From the NCBI GenBank assembly GCA_947470165.1, contig CANISN010000076.1, positions 1-7,243 on the forward strand: a DNA stretch of 7,243 bases, in the 5' to 3' direction. The notes below the pieces were generated by a model that saw only the letters and a program-made list of their open reading frames with translations, was not told where the DNA came from and did no database searches. This document shows positions 6,418 to 7,243 of the stretch, one piece after another. Origin of the DNA: Burkholderiaceae bacterium (lineage in GTDB: Bacteria; Pseudomonadota; Gammaproteobacteria; Burkholderiales; Burkholderiaceae). The translations under genes and the position numbers were made by a program. Position 1 is the first letter of the stretch. Each line of letters begins with the position of its first letter.

Positions 6418-7206
6418 TTAGCCTCCCATATTAGATAGGCGTTGCAGGATTTGATCAGATGCGGTAACTGCCCGAGTATTGATTTCATAGGCACGTTGTG
6501 CAGCAATCAAGTTCACTAATTCCTCAGCAACGTTAACGTTTGATTGTTCAATATAGTACTGAATAGTTGTACCCATACCATTACTACCAGCGATTTGATT
6601 TTGTGCAGTACCCGATGATGGTGACGGTAAGAAGATACCGCCGCCCAATGCCGTTAATCCTGCTGGATTAGCAAAGTTGGCCATCGTAAATTGTCCTGCT
6701 TGAGTTAAGGCCGTCGATGTCTGTGTACTGTATTGCACTAAACCAACTTCACTGATCGTTATACCCGTAGCGGTTACAGGTATAACTCCTGCACCAGAGA
6801 CCGTATTTCCTGCTTGCGTCACTATCTGACCAGTAGAGCTCAAGCTAAATTGACCATCACGGGTATAGGCAAGCGTTCCGTCTGCTAACTGAATCTGAAA
6901 GAAACCATTACCCTTAATAGCAACATCTAGCTTATTACCCGTTTGAAATAATGTTCCCTGAATATTATTGCGCTCCGTACCAGTTACCGCAGCTCCAGCA
7001 CCCACCTGCATTCCGGTTGGCAATAAGTTTTGCGCATTCGCTGATGAACCAGCTGCTCTTATAGTTGTATAGAGCAAATCCTGAAACATCGGCTGGACCC
7101 GCTTGAATGCTGTCGTTTGCGAGTTTGCTAAGTTATTAGAAATCACGTCGAGATTAAATTGCTCGGCGTCCATCCCTGTTTTAGCGATCCAAAGTGACCT
7201 TATCAT
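6418..7206 (-). CDS. flgG: Flagellar distal rod protein FlgG
   Basis: FlgG forms the distal rod, the drive shaft that passes through the P- and L-rings and carries the hook. The 262 residues match the E. coli length (260). It begins MIRSLWIAKTGMDAEQFNLD and carries the rod/hook signature ISNNLAN (22-28) followed by TAFKR (32-36). The central LDVAIKGNGFFQIQLADGTL lies at 93-112 and AYTRDGQFSL at 113-122. The C-terminal helix has SNVNVAEELVNLIAAQRAYE at 222-241 and INTRAVTASDQILQRL at 242-257. This is the full family architecture with no indel of note and no cysteine. The ribosome site before the ATG is weak (AAAGA). It is the first complete gene of the visible operon and its stop is one base from flgH. 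It is distinguished from FlgF by the conserved MI.SLWIAKTG start and by flgH following directly. Confidence 0.97.
   Translation of the reverse strand: MIRSLWIAKTGMDAEQFNLDVISNNLANSQTTAFKRVQPMFQDLLYTTIRAAGSSANAQNLLPTGMQVGAGAAVTGTERNNIQGTLFQTGNKLDVAIKGNGFFQIQLADGTLAYTRDGQFSLSSTGQIVTQAGNTVSGAGVIPVTATGITISEVGLVQYSTQTSTALTQAGQFTMANFANPAGLTALGGGIFLPSPSSGTAQNQIAGSNGMGTTIQYYIEQSNVNVAEELVNLIAAQRAYEINTRAVTASDQILQRLSNMGG
6422..6427 (-). promoter_or_regulatory. Ribosome binding site that decides the flgH start
   Basis: GGGAGG on the minus strand lies five bases before the ATG at 6416 and is made of the final glycine codons of flgG. It supports the short flgH start over the longer open frame and indicates coupling to flgG translation. 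Confidence 0.8.
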
Positions 7207-7222
7207 TTATATCTTTCTTTTC

Positions 7223-7243
7223 TTATATTCTTGATAGAGATAA
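7223..7243 (-). CDS. flgF: Possible last codons of flgF (partial)
   Basis: Upstream of flgG one minus-strand frame reads LSLSRI followed by TAA at 7223-7225. flgF normally precedes flgG, and FlgF proteins often end in a short Leu/Ser-rich tail, so this may be its end. Two other frames are also open across these few bases, so the assignment rests on gene-order expectation and not on sequence identity. Confidence 0.25.
   Translation of the reverse strand, partial: LSLSRI

Noticed and set aside
6417..6506. Longer flgH start 30 codons upstream
   Set aside because: It would overlap the flgG C-terminus and bury the lipoprotein signal. The start at 6416 has a GGGAGG site and puts the lipobox cysteine at residue 23.

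Overview
The window holds a densely packed set of flagellar structural genes. All are on the minus strand and read from right to left in the order flgG, flgH, flgI, flgJ, flgK, flgL, motA. This order and the presence of L-ring and P-ring genes indicate a Gram-negative, proteobacterial flagellum. Base composition is moderately AT-rich (low to mid forties % GC by eye, not computed). A proteobacterial MotA that aligns almost gap-free with E. coli numbering, plus FlgH and FlgI, suggests a low-GC betaproteobacterium. A freshwater Burkholderiales member such as Polynucleobacter is my best guess, but it is an inference from style and not a database result.

Layout from transcription start to end: a possible last few codons of flgF (7223-7243); distal rod gene flgG (6418-7206); L-ring lipoprotein flgH (5691-6416); P-ring flgI (4557-5684); a short single-domain rod-cap flgJ (4159-4557); an unusually long first hook-filament junction gene flgK (1643-4141); the second junction gene flgL (763-1632); and the stator gene motA, cut by the window edge (1-743). 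Gaps between genes are only 1 to 19 bases, flgI and flgJ overlap by one base, and no terminator is visible. The set therefore looks like one transcription unit with translational coupling. No stretch of 300 bases lacks a gene.

The gene order follows assembly. FlgG builds the distal rod. FlgJ caps the growing rod. FlgI and FlgH form the bushing rings in the peptidoglycan and outer membrane. FlgK and FlgL join the hook to the filament. MotA, with a MotB expected just outside the window, forms the proton-driven stator.

Most of this is ordinary flagellar biology and I do not see a new multi-gene system. The points worth a second look are: a two-copy tandem repeat of roughly 100 residues inserted in FlgK, still recognisable at DNA level; FlgJ without the muramidase domain usual in beta- and gammaproteobacteria; FlgL with eroded family signatures; FlgI without any cysteine; and motA placed directly behind flgL.
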